Notes under the pieces: model-generated | The model's database searches: none | What the model saw: only the letters and a program-made list of their open reading frames with translations | What the model was told of the DNA's origin: nothing | Shown: piece after piece, positions 1 to 8,482 of the stretch | Layout of the letters: each line of letters opens with the position of its first letter | Position numbering within the stretch: the stretch's first letter is position 1 | NCBI RefSeq assembly: GCF_029223525.1 | Contig: NZ_JARHTQ010000001.1 | Span: 558,001-622,000 of the forward strand | DNA from: Streptantibioticus ferralitis | GTDB lineage: Bacteria; Actinomycetota; Actinomycetes; Streptomycetales; Streptomycetaceae | Direction of reading: 5' to 3' | Length of the DNA stretch: 64,000 bases | Made by a program: the position numbers and the translations under genes

Positions 1-552
1 CAGGCAGCGGTAGCAGGGCCCGTACTCGCTCCAGAAGACCGACGCCTGGCCGTCGAAGCGGTAGATGGAGCCCCACACGTACGGCTTGTTCAGCAGCACG
101 CAGGCGTCGTTGACCAGGTAGCGGGTCGCGAAGTTGTCCGTACCGTCGACGATCAGGTCGTACTGGGCGAAGATCTCCTTCACGTTCTCCGCCTCAAGGC
201 GCTCCTGGTGGAGAACGACGTTCACATACGGGTTGATACCCAGCACCGAGTCCCGCGCCGACTCGGCCTTGGAGCGGCCGATGTCGGACTGGCTGTGGAT
301 GATCTGGCGCTGCAGGTTCGACTCATCGACCTCGTCGAACTCAACGATGCCGAGCGTGCCCACGCCCGCGGCGGCGAGGTACATCAGCGCCGGGGAGCCA
401 AGGCCGCCGGCGCCGACACACAGCACCTTCGCGTTCTTCAGCCGCTTCTGCCCGTCCATCCCCACATCGGGGATGATCAGGTGACGGGAGTACCTGCGGA
501 CCTCGTCGACGGTGAGCTCGGCAGCCGGCTCAACCAGGGGTGGCAGCGACAC
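1..552 (-). CDS. moeZ: MoeZ adenylyltransferase/sulfurtransferase, N-terminal part (cut by window edge)
   Basis: The first 184 codons of an E1-like (ThiF/MoeB fold) adenylyltransferase; the rest lies beyond base 1. In this family the protein adenylates the C-terminal Gly-Gly of small sulfur carriers (MoaD, ThiS, CysO) and, through a C-terminal rhodanese domain not visible here, passes on sulfur for molybdopterin, thiamine and cysteine synthesis in the cytosol. Visible: the N-terminal LTVDEVRRYSRHLI block, the nucleotide loop GAGGLGSP at residues 47-54, the DGTDNFATRY segment, and the first zinc CxxC (CYRC) near residue 180. The start is GTG at 550-552, preceded by GGAG. A CRISPR-repeat-like palindrome lies about 40 nt upstream. 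Confidence 0.93.
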   Translation of the reverse strand, partial: MSLPPLVEPAAELTVDEVRRYSRHLIIPDVGMDGQKRLKNAKVLCVGAGGLGSPALMYLAAAGVGTLGIVEFDEVDESNLQRQIIHSQSDIGRSKAESARDSVLGINPYVNVVLHQERLEAENVKEIFAQYDLIVDGTDNFATRYLVNDACVLLNKPYVWGSIYRFDGQASVFWSEYGPCYRCL

Positions 553-585
553 GGGGACTCCGTTGGTCGGTTTGACGATACGGTA

Positions 586-614
586 GGGCCCACCCCCGCG
601 TGAGCGGGGACAGC
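586..614. promoter_or_regulatory. Solitary CRISPR-repeat-like palindrome upstream of moeZ
   Basis: A perfect 6-bp inverted repeat, CCCCGC (594-599) and GCGGGG (604-609), encloses a GTGA loop and is flanked by GGGCCCA. Core and flanks resemble the 28-29-nt repeats of type I-E CRISPR arrays in actinomycetes, as I recall them. No second copy follows at the usual ~61-nt period, so it is not an array. It lies between the spherulin-like gene and moeZ, both on the minus strand, and could equally be a terminator or attenuator hairpin. Confidence 0.35.
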
Positions 615-733
615 GCCTTCCTCGTAACACTGCCACGTCCGTCGGCATTCCGAGACACCCGTTCCGATGTGCGAGACACTTCGCGCTCATATGCCGGGCA
701 GGGGCGGATACAAGGGCGAAATGCCGCTGCGGG

Positions 734-1465
734 TCACCGGCTCGGCGGCGGTTGGTCGTGCAACATTTCCACCGCCTCGTCCCAGTAGCTGGGCAGCTCA
801 CGCCAGGGATCCGTACCGCCCCCGCCGTCCTGGTCGGTGAAGTGCACCGTCGCCGCGCCCTGCCAGCGGGCGATCCGCATCGCCGTCTCAAGATGCGGTC
901 GCGGCACGCTGTGCACCAGATGACAGAACCGCTCAGGCGGGTGGTCCGCCGTCCACTCGGGCGCCTGCGACCAGCGGTACCGCGTCCACGGACCGAGATA
1001 CGTCACCAGCTGATCGGCGGCCTCGGCATACCCGGGATGGGGGTGGATGCCATGGCCCAGCACCAGATGGCTGTCCGCGCCGTCCGCCATCGCATGCAGG
1101 GTCGCGATCACCCGGCGGCACTCCGGCAGCCAGTCGCGGTCGGTCGGCGCCTGGTCCAGGTAGAAGCCGGTGATGCCGTACCAGTCCATGAAGTGATGGG
1201 CCTCGCCGACGAGTTGCGCGAAGGTTCGGCCGCCGTACGCGGTGTTCAGCCGCCCGAGCACCCGTACTCCGGCGGTGCGCAACCGGTCGACGGCCCCCGC
1301 GAACCGCGGGTCGCGGCGCCGCGCCGGGCCGCCTGCGGTGTCGGCGACGACCCAGTGCAGCGGGGCGTCGGACCGGGCGAGCTCGACCCACTCGACGGCG
1401 GCCGGACCGGCGTGGACGGGGACGCCGAAGCCCGCCAGCGCGGTGCCGGACGTCAGATGCGGCAT
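734..1465 (-). CDS. Spherulin-4-like glycoside hydrolase (GH114/PelA-hydrolase type)
   Basis: A 243-aa protein of the spherulation-specific family 4, related to GH114/GH135/GH166 endo-galactosaminidase domains such as the hydrolase domain of PelA. Such enzymes act on partly deacetylated galactosamine polymers during exopolysaccharide export. Family-like strands are visible: FGVPVHAGP at the start, WVVADTAGGP, VLGRLNTAYGGR, then GITGFYLDQAPTD, whose acidic residues would sit in the active site of a TIM barrel. No signal peptide is evident, so cytoplasmic action or non-classical export must be assumed. The ATG lies inside the end of the upstream epimerase gene (13-nt overlap) behind a GGAGG site, so the two are translationally coupled. 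Confidence 0.75.
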   Translation of the reverse strand: MPHLTSGTALAGFGVPVHAGPAAVEWVELARSDAPLHWVVADTAGGPARRRDPRFAGAVDRLRTAGVRVLGRLNTAYGGRTFAQLVGEAHHFMDWYGITGFYLDQAPTDRDWLPECRRVIATLHAMADGADSHLVLGHGIHPHPGYAEAADQLVTYLGPWTRYRWSQAPEWTADHPPERFCHLVHSVPRPHLETAMRIARWQGAATVHFTDQDGGGGTDPWRELPSYWDEAVEMLHDQPPPSR

Positions 1466-2370
1466 GCCGCCTCCATCCAGATGTCCGCCAGGGACTCATC
1501 GAGGCCGATCCGCGGCCGCCAGCCCAGCCGGTCGCGCGCGGTGCGCACATCGGCCTGCTGCCAGGCGCCGCAGCCGTCGGGGTACGGGGCGGAGCCCGCG
1601 GTCGGCAGCGCCGCCGACTCGTCCAGCTCGTGCAGTGCGCCGCCGAAGCCCGCGGCGCGCGCGAGATGGGCGACGGCGTCCCGCAGCCGGACCGCCCGTC
1701 CGGTGCCGATGTTGACCACCCCCTGGGCGGCGGACAGCGAAGCGGCATGCACGGCACGTGCGACATCCCGTACGTCGACGAAGTCGCGCTGCATGCCGAG
1801 ACCGCCGAGCTTCAGGTCCCCGTCGCCGTTCTGCATCGCGCGGCGCAGCGCCTCGGCCAGCCGCCCCAGCGGGGAGGCGGGCGGGGTGCCGGGGCCGACC
1901 GGCGAGAAGACCCGCAGCACGATGGCGTCGAGTCCGGAGCCGAGGACGAGTTCGGTGGCGGCCAGCTTGCTCACCCCGTACGGGCCGCCGGGGCGCGGCA
2001 CCGCGTCCTCGCCGGTCGAGGAACCGGTGGGCGAGGGGCCGTACTCGGAGGCGCAGCCGAGGTGGACCAGGCGGGCGCCGCAACTGCTGCGGCGCAGCGC
2101 CTCGCAGACCGTGGCGACGGCGACGGTGTTGTGCCGGGTCAGATCGCGGGCCCCGCCACGGGTGGCGCCCGCGCAGTTGACGACGGTGCCCGGGTGGACG
2201 GCGTCGAAGAAGCGGGCGAGCGCGCCGGGACTGCCGCTGGACAGGTCGAAGCGGACGTCGGAGTCGTCACGGCGGCCGAGCGCGGTGAGTTGGACGGCGG
2301 GGTCGGCGAGCAGACGCTCGGCCACATGGCGGCCGAGGAACCCGTCGGCCCCGAGCAGCAGCACTCTCAT
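1453..2370 (-). CDS. NAD-dependent epimerase/dehydratase (extended SDR)
   Basis: A 305-aa extended short-chain dehydrogenase/reductase. Seen: the N-terminal Rossmann motif GADGFLG from residue 8, the active-site pair YxxxK in GPYGVSKLAATE, and the downstream FSPVGPG and QRDFVDVRDVA blocks typical of nucleotide-sugar epimerases and dehydratases. Members interconvert NDP-sugars in the cytoplasm; in Pel clusters an epimerase supplies UDP-GalNAc, a plausible role here because the neighbours are a spherulin-like hydrolase and a PelF glycosyltransferase. The exact substrate cannot be read from sequence. The start is ATG, with a weak GGGGCGGC upstream. Confidence 0.85.
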   Translation of the reverse strand: MRVLLLGADGFLGRHVAERLLADPAVQLTALGRRDDSDVRFDLSSGSPGALARFFDAVHPGTVVNCAGATRGGARDLTRHNTVAVATVCEALRRSSCGARLVHLGCASEYGPSPTGSSTGEDAVPRPGGPYGVSKLAATELVLGSGLDAIVLRVFSPVGPGTPPASPLGRLAEALRRAMQNGDGDLKLGGLGMQRDFVDVRDVARAVHAASLSAAQGVVNIGTGRAVRLRDAVAHLARAAGFGGALHELDESAALPTAGSAPYPDGCGAWQQADVRTARDRLGWRPRIGLDESLADIWMEAACRI

Positions 2371-2565
2371 CGGGCGCCGCCCCGGCTCGGCCGTACGCCG
2401 ACGGACAGTGTCATGGGGCCGCCCGCCGCCGGGGCGACGGCCCGGGTGTCCGCGGGTGCCTGGCCGCCGACCGTTCGGCCACCGGGACCACTCGCGCCGG
2501 CAGGCCGCTGATGCAACGTCATTTCTCTTTCTCCTCAGGGGGCTTGCATGGATCTGCGAGATGGA
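2371..2565. other. Intergenic stretch inside the polysaccharide cluster
   Basis: 195 nt separate the epimerase start from the stop of the upstream membrane protein; all genes here are on the minus strand. It contains a T/C-rich run (TTTCTCTTTCTCCTC on the plus strand, about 2522-2536) that reads as a purine-rich GAGGAGAAAGAGAAA on the coding strand, followed by no ATG-led frame I can support. It may hold an internal promoter for the epimerase and hydrolase pair. Confidence 0.3.
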
Positions 2566-3729
2566 TCACCGGACCACTGCCCGGTCGGCGAGGGCAGGGG
2601 GGACGGCGATGGCGGTGGCGCGGTCGCTGCCGTGGGCGCAGGCGCGGCCGAGGACGGACATCGCGTACCCGGTCAGGGCGAGCGCGGCGGCGGTACACGC
2701 GACGGCCTGGACGGATCCCGGCCCCCCGGCCGCGATCAGGGCGTGCGACGGCGCGCCCAGGGGCCGCAGCGCCGGTACGTGCCGGAGCAGTTCCGCGGCG
2801 AGGGCGACGGCCTCGACGGCGCAGGCGCCGCCGGTGCCCGCCGCGGCCGCGGCGGGAAAGCCGTGTACGGCGAGGAGTTGGGCGGTGAACAGCAGCACCC
2901 CGAGCATCACCGAGCCGCCCAGCGCCACCAGATCGGGGCGCGCGCCCGGGGCCAGTACCGGGTAGGCGACGGCGAGCAGCGTGGACAGCGCCACGGTGAA
3001 CAGGCCGAGCGTGGCGAGGAGCAACGGCCGCACCCCGGCGGCGAACTCGGTCAGCCCATGGCTGTCGGCCAGCACCGCCCTGGCCCGCAGCGCGAACCGC
3101 CGCGCGCACCAGGCGGCGGGCAGCAGCGCGAGGGCGCGCGCCAGGAACCCGGCGGCGGCAGCGGGATCGAGGAGCCCTCCGGGCCCGCCCTGTGCCATGA
3201 GCAACCGCGGCCCGTAGAGCGCGAAGGCGAGCAGCCAGCAGATCCACCAGGCGGTGCCACGGGTGGTGGCGGCACGCAGCGGTCCGCGGCGTAAGGCGGC
3301 ACGGGCCGCCGCGATGACGAGCAGCACCGCGCCACCGCCGATGACGGCTGCGCGGGCCGGGTGGGCATCGAGGGTGTGCGCCGCGGCGATCGCCATCGCG
3401 CAGATGACCCCGGGCAGCAGATGCACGCCAACCTGACGTGCCGTCACCTTAACTGCGCCGGACTCGCCACTCTGTACCTCGGCGGGGGATTCGTGCGGCA
3501 CGCGTGCGTAGAGCTCCTCGGCGAGCGAGAAGACATCCCGGTGCCGGTAGGAAGCGGCGGTGCGGTCGGTGACGCCGTGTGCCTCCAGCCCGGCGGCGAT
3601 CTCCAACGGGTCGACGGCGGTGGCGCACAGCTCGTAGTGGCGGCGTATCAGGACCAGCACGGGATCGGCCGGTCCGCGGCGGCGTGCCGACGGCTCGGCC
3701 GGATCCGGCACCGCGCAGGGCTCGGTCAT
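2566..3729 (-). CDS. Polytopic membrane protein of the PelF cluster, unknown function
   Basis: A 387-aa protein that I do not recognise by family. The first ~110 residues are soluble and include an acidic/aromatic stretch (YRHRDVFSLAEELYARVP); about eight hydrophobic segments follow, for example LLPGVICAMAIAAAHTL, TAWWICWLLAFALYG, LLLATLGLFTVALSTLLAV and LVALGGSVMLGVLLFTAQLLA. The chosen ATG overlaps the PelF stop in an ATGA (3726-3729), so it is co-translated with the glycosyltransferase; the long upstream extension of the frame is not used. Position suggests a polymer-export partner, where PelG sits in Pel loci, but it is shorter than PelG and has no clear PelG signature. The role is inference. 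Confidence 0.8.
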   Translation of the reverse strand: MTEPCAVPDPAEPSARRRGPADPVLVLIRRHYELCATAVDPLEIAAGLEAHGVTDRTAASYRHRDVFSLAEELYARVPHESPAEVQSGESGAVKVTARQVGVHLLPGVICAMAIAAAHTLDAHPARAAVIGGGAVLLVIAAARAALRRGPLRAATTRGTAWWICWLLAFALYGPRLLMAQGGPGGLLDPAAAAGFLARALALLPAAWCARRFALRARAVLADSHGLTEFAAGVRPLLLATLGLFTVALSTLLAVAYPVLAPGARPDLVALGGSVMLGVLLFTAQLLAVHGFPAAAAAGTGGACAVEAVALAAELLRHVPALRPLGAPSHALIAAGGPGSVQAVACTAAALALTGYAMSVLGRACAHGSDRATAIAVPPALADRAVVR

Positions 3730-5453
3730 GCGTTCTCTCCCAGCGGCAGACCGGCGGGGGCGCCCACGACGGCCGGTTGGCGTGGTGCCTCGCGGGCCCA
3801 GGCGGGGGCCCGCGAGGCGCCGTGGTGGGCGCCGGGCGCGGGTCTCCAACTACCGGGCAGGTGCGCTTCGGCGGGCAGCGCGAAGGGGGCGGACGCGGTC
3901 CGGGTGGCGGCCGGTCGGCGGTGTGCGACGAGGTCGAGGTAGATCTCCCGGAACGCGGCCACGTTCTGCTCCGCGGTGAACAGTTCCAGTGCCCGGGCGC
4001 GTGCCGCTGCGCCGAGGCGCGCGCGGCGGTGCGGGTCGTGCAGCAACTCGGTGCACGCTTCCGCGAGGGCGGTCGGATTGCGCGGCGGCACGACCAGTCC
4101 GGTGCCGCCGATGACCTCGCGCACCGCGCCCACATCGGTGGAGACGGTGGCCCGTGCGCAGAACATCGCCTCGACCAGGGTGGCCGGGAATCCCTCGACG
4201 ACGCTGGAGAGCACCACCAGGCCGCCGGCCGCGTAGGCGTCGGCGAGGGTCGGCACATACGGCGAGCCGATCTCCTCGAAGGTGACCGGGCTCTCCCCGG
4301 GGGTGCGGCTGTCGGCGGCCTCGTCCGGGAACAGCTGGGCGGCCAGCACCCGGCACTGCGCCAGGTAGTCGGCCCGGCCTCCGCCCGAGATGATCCGCAG
4401 TCTGGCCCTCGGCACCGCGGTATGGATACGGGCGAACGCGTGCAGCAGCGCCACCAGGTCCTTCGCGGGCTCGACCCGGCCCACCCACACCAGGGTCGGG
4501 TCGTCGGCGTCCGGTGCCCCGGACTCGGCGGCCTCGCCGACGGCGGCGAGCTGCCCGGCGTCGATGCCGGGGTGGACGGTCCTGATCTTCGTACGGGGTG
4601 CGCCGCAACGCTCCTGCCAACGGCGGATGTGGCCGTTGCCGGGAGTGAGCAGGGCGGCCGCGCGGTAGCTCTCGGTGGCGAGCCGCCGGTGCAGCGCCGC
4701 CAGCAGAACCCTTACCCGCACCGGGAGTTGGCCATCCGGGCCGTCGAGGTAGTGCTCCCGGAGCCGGACACCGTATTCGGTGACCAGCAGTGGCGTACCG
4801 CAGAAGTGGGCGGCGAGCAGACCCGGCAGGGTGGCCGGCCCCCCGGAGGTGGCGTGGCAGAGGTCGACGCCGCCCAGTGTGGTCTCGCCGTACCAGGGCG
4901 CGGACAGCGGACGCAGGGCGCGCTCCAGCGACTCGCTCGCGGTCAGCAGGTCGTGGACGGTGGCGCCGCCGAGGAGCGGGGCGGCGCCAGGTGCCCGGCA
5001 GGCCGCTTCCAGCGCTTGTACGGCCGGTTCCGAGCGGAGCGCGCCCGGCAGGCCGCCGTGCTCGCGGGCCAGTTCGGCGAGGCCGTACAGGCTGTTGGCG
5101 AAACGGTCCGCCAGATCGGCGGAGCCGGGTGCGGCCGGTGTTTCAGGGGTGTCCGGGCGGGCGGTGAGGGTCGCGACGAGCTCCCGGTAGCAGCCCAGGA
5201 AGCGTCGGCGGAGCGGACGGCCGCGCAGCGGGGTGTGCTCGCCCGGCGCCGGTCCCCACAGCGGACGGGTGTACACCGCCCGTACGCCCGGGTAGCGTCC
5301 GGCCCATCGTTCCGCGGTGTCCTGCGGGTCGCGGCAGAGCGCGTACACCTCGAACTCCTGGTCCGTGAGCCCGCGGACCAGCCGGTCGCACCATGCCAGA
5401 GGGTCGCCCTTGGGGCGCCGCTTGGCACCCTCCGTCAGCAACGCTATGCGCAT
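3726..5453 (-). CDS. pelF: PelF-type GT4 glycosyltransferase (DUF3492)
   Basis: A 575-aa glycosyltransferase: an N-terminal DUF3492 region (MRIALLTEG at the start, then PLAWCDRLVRGL) followed by a GT-B family-4 domain. Seen: LLTPGNGHIRRW, the acceptor/donor elements VHPGID and LVWVGRVEPAKD, then GSPYVPTLADAYAAGGLVVLSSVVEGFPATLVEAM with its EGFP motif and the ExxxxxxxE spacing of GT4 enzymes. PelF uses UDP-GalNAc-type donors to polymerise the cationic Pel polysaccharide at the inner membrane. The ATG at 5453 has GAAGGGG upstream; the frame continues 5' but shows no domain there. It opens a four-gene minus-strand operon with the membrane protein, epimerase and spherulin-like hydrolase. Confidence 0.85.
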   Translation of the reverse strand: MRIALLTEGAKRRPKGDPLAWCDRLVRGLTDQEFEVYALCRDPQDTAERWAGRYPGVRAVYTRPLWGPAPGEHTPLRGRPLRRRFLGCYRELVATLTARPDTPETPAAPGSADLADRFANSLYGLAELAREHGGLPGALRSEPAVQALEAACRAPGAAPLLGGATVHDLLTASESLERALRPLSAPWYGETTLGGVDLCHATSGGPATLPGLLAAHFCGTPLLVTEYGVRLREHYLDGPDGQLPVRVRVLLAALHRRLATESYRAAALLTPGNGHIRRWQERCGAPRTKIRTVHPGIDAGQLAAVGEAAESGAPDADDPTLVWVGRVEPAKDLVALLHAFARIHTAVPRARLRIISGGGRADYLAQCRVLAAQLFPDEAADSRTPGESPVTFEEIGSPYVPTLADAYAAGGLVVLSSVVEGFPATLVEAMFCARATVSTDVGAVREVIGGTGLVVPPRNPTALAEACTELLHDPHRRARLGAAARARALELFTAEQNVAAFREIYLDLVAHRRPAATRTASAPFALPAEAHLPGSWRPAPGAHHGASRAPAWAREAPRQPAVVGAPAGLPLGENA

Positions 5454-5735
5454 CCGCGCACCCCTTCGTGACCTGGGACAAGACGACGTGGGTGACGCTA
5501 TGCCGACATGCCGGTGGCGCGACGGACGGTTGTCCGCCGCGCCACCAAAAGGGGTGAACGGTCGTAACTTTCCCGGCACGGCGGCGTTCTGGGCGCTAGC
5601 GCGTCCGGTTCGATCTTGGTGGGGTTGCGGCCGGTTTGCACCGCCGGTCCCCGGCGCGGTGGCCCGGCGGTGCCGGACCGGCCGCAACCCCCTGACGGAT
5701 CCCCCGGAGGGAACCGGACGCAACCCCTGGCGGAT
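5454..5735. other. Intergenic region between importer and polysaccharide operon
   Basis: 282 nt between the end of the importer ATPase gene and the PelF start, both on the minus strand. It must contain the polysaccharide operon promoter. Two near-identical tracts, GGTTGCGGCC-type and TTGCGTCCGG-type, repeat around 5625-5725 (CCGGCCGCAACCCC and CCGGACGCAACCCC on the plus strand), each beside a CCTGACGGATCC or CCTGGCGGATTC block. They could form a repeat-type terminator or a binding site. No gene is evident. Confidence 0.35.
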
Positions 5736-7496
5736 TCACCGAGCGCCGGCACGGGCGGCTCGGCGGGCCGCTGACTCCGTCGGGTCCAGTACCGGGACCG
5801 CGGCCAACAGGCCCTTGGTGTAGGAATGTTGCGGGGAGTCGTACACCTCGTCGACTCTGCCGTGCTCCACCACCTGACCGGCCCGCATCACCGCGACCCG
5901 GTCGCTCACCTGCCGTACGACGGCCAGGTCGTGTGCGATGAAGACCAGCGAGAGTCCAAGATCACGCTGCAACTCGCCGAGCAGTTCCACGACCTGCGCC
6001 TGCGTCGTCACATCGAGCGCGGAGACCGGCTCATCGCACACGATGAGCTTCGGTTCCGGAGCGAGGGCCCGGGCGATGCCGACCCGCTGCCGCTGGCCGC
6101 CGGAGAACTCGTGCGGATAGCGGTGGTACCAGTCGGGATCGAGCCCCACGCGTTCCAGCAGCTCACCGACGCGTGCCCGGATCCGCCGCTCGTCCCGTTC
6201 GCCCGCCGCACGCAGCGGATCGGCGATGGACTCCCCGATGCTGCGGCGCGGATTGAGCGAGGAGACCGGGTCCTGGAAGACCATCTGCAACTCATGCCGC
6301 AGCGGGCGCAGCGCCTTCTCGCCGAGCGCCCCGATGTCCTGTCCCCGGTACCGGAGTTGGCCACCGGTGGGATCCAGCAGCCGCACCAGCATCCGGCCGA
6401 GCGTTGTCTTGCCGGACCCCGACTCGCCGACCACGCCCAGCGTCTCGCCCTCACGCACGGTGAGCGACACCCCGTCGACGGCTGTGACCGTTGCCCCGCG
6501 GCGCCCGAACTCCCTGCGCAGGCCGTCCGCTTCGAGCAGTACGTCACCGTCCGCGCCGACCGGACCGACGGCCGCCGAAGCCCCACCGGACACCGGCGCC
6601 GCCGGTGCCTCAGCGGCGTCCCCGCCGTCAGACGTGGCGGCCGCGCCACCAGTGCCCGCCGCCACCGCGGCCACCGGCCCCCGCTTGTCGACCGGGTGGA
6701 CCGGCGCGTCCACCCTCGGCACCGCCGCCAGCAGTGCGCGGGTGTACGGCTCGCGCGGTGTGCCCAGCACCTCGGCGACCGTGCCGCGTTCCACGGCCCG
6801 GCCGTCCTTCATCACCAGGACGTGGTCGACGCTGCCCGCGACCACCCCCAGATCGTGGGTGACCAGCAGCAGCCCGGCGCCGGTCTCAGCACGCAGGTCA
6901 TGCAGCAGATCGAGGATCTGCGCCTGCACGGTGACGTCCAGCGCGGTCGTCGGCTCGTCGGCGATCAGCAGCCGCGGCTCACAGGCCAGCGCCATCGCGA
7001 TCAGCACGCGCTGCCGCATGCCGCCGCTGAACTCGTGCGGCCGTGACCGGGCCCGGCGCGCCGCGTCCGGGATGCCGACCCGGTCGAGCACCTCGACGGC
7101 GCGGGCCCGCGCCGCCCGCCGGGTGACCTTCCGGTGCACCCGGTAGACCTCGGCGATCTGGTCGCCGACCGGATGGTACGGGTCGAGCGCGGAGAGCGGG
7201 TCCTGGAAGACCATGGCCGCCAACTCGCCGCGCACCCGGCGCAGTTCGCCGTCGTCGGCGCCGACCACGTCCACGTCCGCCACCCGCACCGACCCGGTCA
7301 GCCGGGCACCGGTCCCCCGGTGCAGCCCGAGCAGCCCGAACGCGACGGTGCTCTTGCCGGAACCGGACTCGCCGACGATGCCGAGCGCCTTCCCGGCCTC
7401 CAGGGTGAAGTCCAGACCGTCGACGGCCCGGACGTAGGAGTCCGCCACCGGGAACTCGACCGTGAGCCCGCGGACCTCCACCAGATGCTCGCTCAC
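5736..7496 (-). CDS. Oligopeptide ABC transporter, fused dual ATP-binding protein (DppD-DppF type)
   Basis: A 586-aa chain with two complete ABC nucleotide-binding domains joined by an Ala/Gly/Pro-rich linker. Domain 1: Walker [11 protein letters not shown]-loop VFQDPLSALDPY, signature FSGGMRQR, Walker [13 protein letters not shown], switch LVTHDLG. Domain 2: [49 protein letters not shown]. Such fused ATPases power oligopeptide or nickel importers from the cytoplasmic face. The GTG start overlaps the permease stop by 4 nt (GTGA), making it the last gene of a four-gene coupled operon (lipoprotein, DppC, DppB, ATPase). The fusion contrasts with the separate ATPases of the bldK operon at the other end of the window. 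Confidence 0.93.
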   Translation of the reverse strand: MSEHLVEVRGLTVEFPVADSYVRAVDGLDFTLEAGKALGIVGESGSGKSTVAFGLLGLHRGTGARLTGSVRVADVDVVGADDGELRRVRGELAAMVFQDPLSALDPYHPVGDQIAEVYRVHRKVTRRAARARAVEVLDRVGIPDAARRARSRPHEFSGGMRQRVLIAMALACEPRLLIADEPTTALDVTVQAQILDLLHDLRAETGAGLLLVTHDLGVVAGSVDHVLVMKDGRAVERGTVAEVLGTPREPYTRALLAAVPRVDAPVHPVDKRGPVAAVAAGTGGAAATSDGGDAAEAPAAPVSGGASAAVGPVGADGDVLLEADGLRREFGRRGATVTAVDGVSLTVREGETLGVVGESGSGKTTLGRMLVRLLDPTGGQLRYRGQDIGALGEKALRPLRHELQMVFQDPVSSLNPRRSIGESIADPLRAAGERDERRIRARVGELLERVGLDPDWYHRYPHEFSGGQRQRVGIARALAPEPKLIVCDEPVSALDVTTQAQVVELLGELQRDLGLSLVFIAHDLAVVRQVSDRVAVMRAGQVVEHGRVDEVYDSPQHSYTKGLLAAVPVLDPTESAARRAARAGAR

Positions 7497-8482
7497 GTCA
7501 GGACCACCCGTCGGTCGGCCACCGCGTAGAGCACGTCCGCGATGGCGTTGGCGACTACCACACAGAAGCCGGTGACCATGACCAGTCCGACGACGACCGG
7601 CAGGTCGAGGACGTTCACCGAGTACACCATCAGCTTTCCGAGGCCCGGCAGCCCGAACAGCGACTCGGTCAGCACGGCGCTGCCGAACATCGTGCCCAGG
7701 TCCAGGGCGGACAGCGCGATCACCGGGCTGAGCGCACCGCGCAGCGCGTGCCGGGTCACCAGCCGCCGCTCGCTGACGCCGTAGGCCCGGAAGGTCCTGA
7801 TGTGGTCCTCGGCGAGCGTCTCCAGCATCGAGGACCGGGTCAGCCGCGCGTACTTGGCGGATTCGATCAGCGCCAGCGACACCCACGGCAGCAGCAGTCC
7901 CCAGAACCACTGCTGCGGATCCTCGCTGAGTGCCACATAGCTGGGGAACGGCAGCCACTGCAGGTAGGCGCAGAACAGCAGGAGCAGCAGCAGCCCGATG
8001 ATGAACACCGGGATGGCCGTCCCGGCCAGCGTCAGCGAGGTCAGCACGCGTTCGGTGAACCGTCCGCGACGCAGTACCGACAGCAGTCCGCTGCCCACAC
8101 CGAGCAGCAGCCAGATCACCATGGCACCGAGCGCCAGCGACGCGGTCACCGGCAGCCGGTTGAGGATCATGCTGGTGACCTGCTCGTTGGTCCGGTACGA
8201 GATCCCCAGGCAGGGCGCGTCGCAGTGCAGTACCCCCGCGCCCGAGCTGAAGTCGCGCCCGGCGAACACGCCCTTGAGGAAGTGCGCGTACTGCAGGTAC
8301 ACCGGCTCGTTGATCCCCAACTGGCCGCGCAGTTGCCGCACCTGGACCGGGCTGCACTTCAAGCCGCAGGCCAGCTGGGCCGGGTCGCCGGGTGCGATGT
8401 AGAAGACCGCGTAGATGATCACGGTCAGCGCGAACAGCACGGTGACCATGCCGATGATCCGGCGGATCAGATATCCGGTCAT
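7493..8482 (-). CDS. Oligopeptide ABC transporter permease, DppB type
   Basis: A 329-aa inner-membrane permease with about six membrane segments, starting with the classic MTGYLIRRIIGM end and TM1. The coupling loop is present as HALRGALSPVIALSALDLGTMFGSAVLTE, the BPD_transp EAA-like motif. The first external loop is unusual: it carries CGLKC and HCDAPC, four cysteines that could form disulfides outside the membrane, and the BldKC permease at 61151 has the same two motifs. The ATG overlaps the stop of the DppC gene (ATGA, 8479-8482), and its own stop overlaps the ATPase start. Confidence 0.92.
   Translation of the reverse strand: MTGYLIRRIIGMVTVLFALTVIIYAVFYIAPGDPAQLACGLKCSPVQVRQLRGQLGINEPVYLQYAHFLKGVFAGRDFSSGAGVLHCDAPCLGISYRTNEQVTSMILNRLPVTASLALGAMVIWLLLGVGSGLLSVLRRGRFTERVLTSLTLAGTAIPVFIIGLLLLLLFCAYLQWLPFPSYVALSEDPQQWFWGLLLPWVSLALIESAKYARLTRSSMLETLAEDHIRTFRAYGVSERRLVTRHALRGALSPVIALSALDLGTMFGSAVLTESLFGLPGLGKLMVYSVNVLDLPVVVGLVMVTGFCVVVANAIADVLYAVADRRVVLT

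Noticed and set aside
586-614. CRISPR array
   Set aside because: Only one repeat-like unit; no second copy at repeat-spacer distance and no cas gene in the window. Kept only as a solitary element.
752-2965. Long open frame on the plus strand opposite the polysaccharide genes
   Set aside because: It has Arg/Pro/Ala-rich low-complexity translation, no family motif and no ribosome site, and is antisense to three recognisable genes; typical high-GC shadow.
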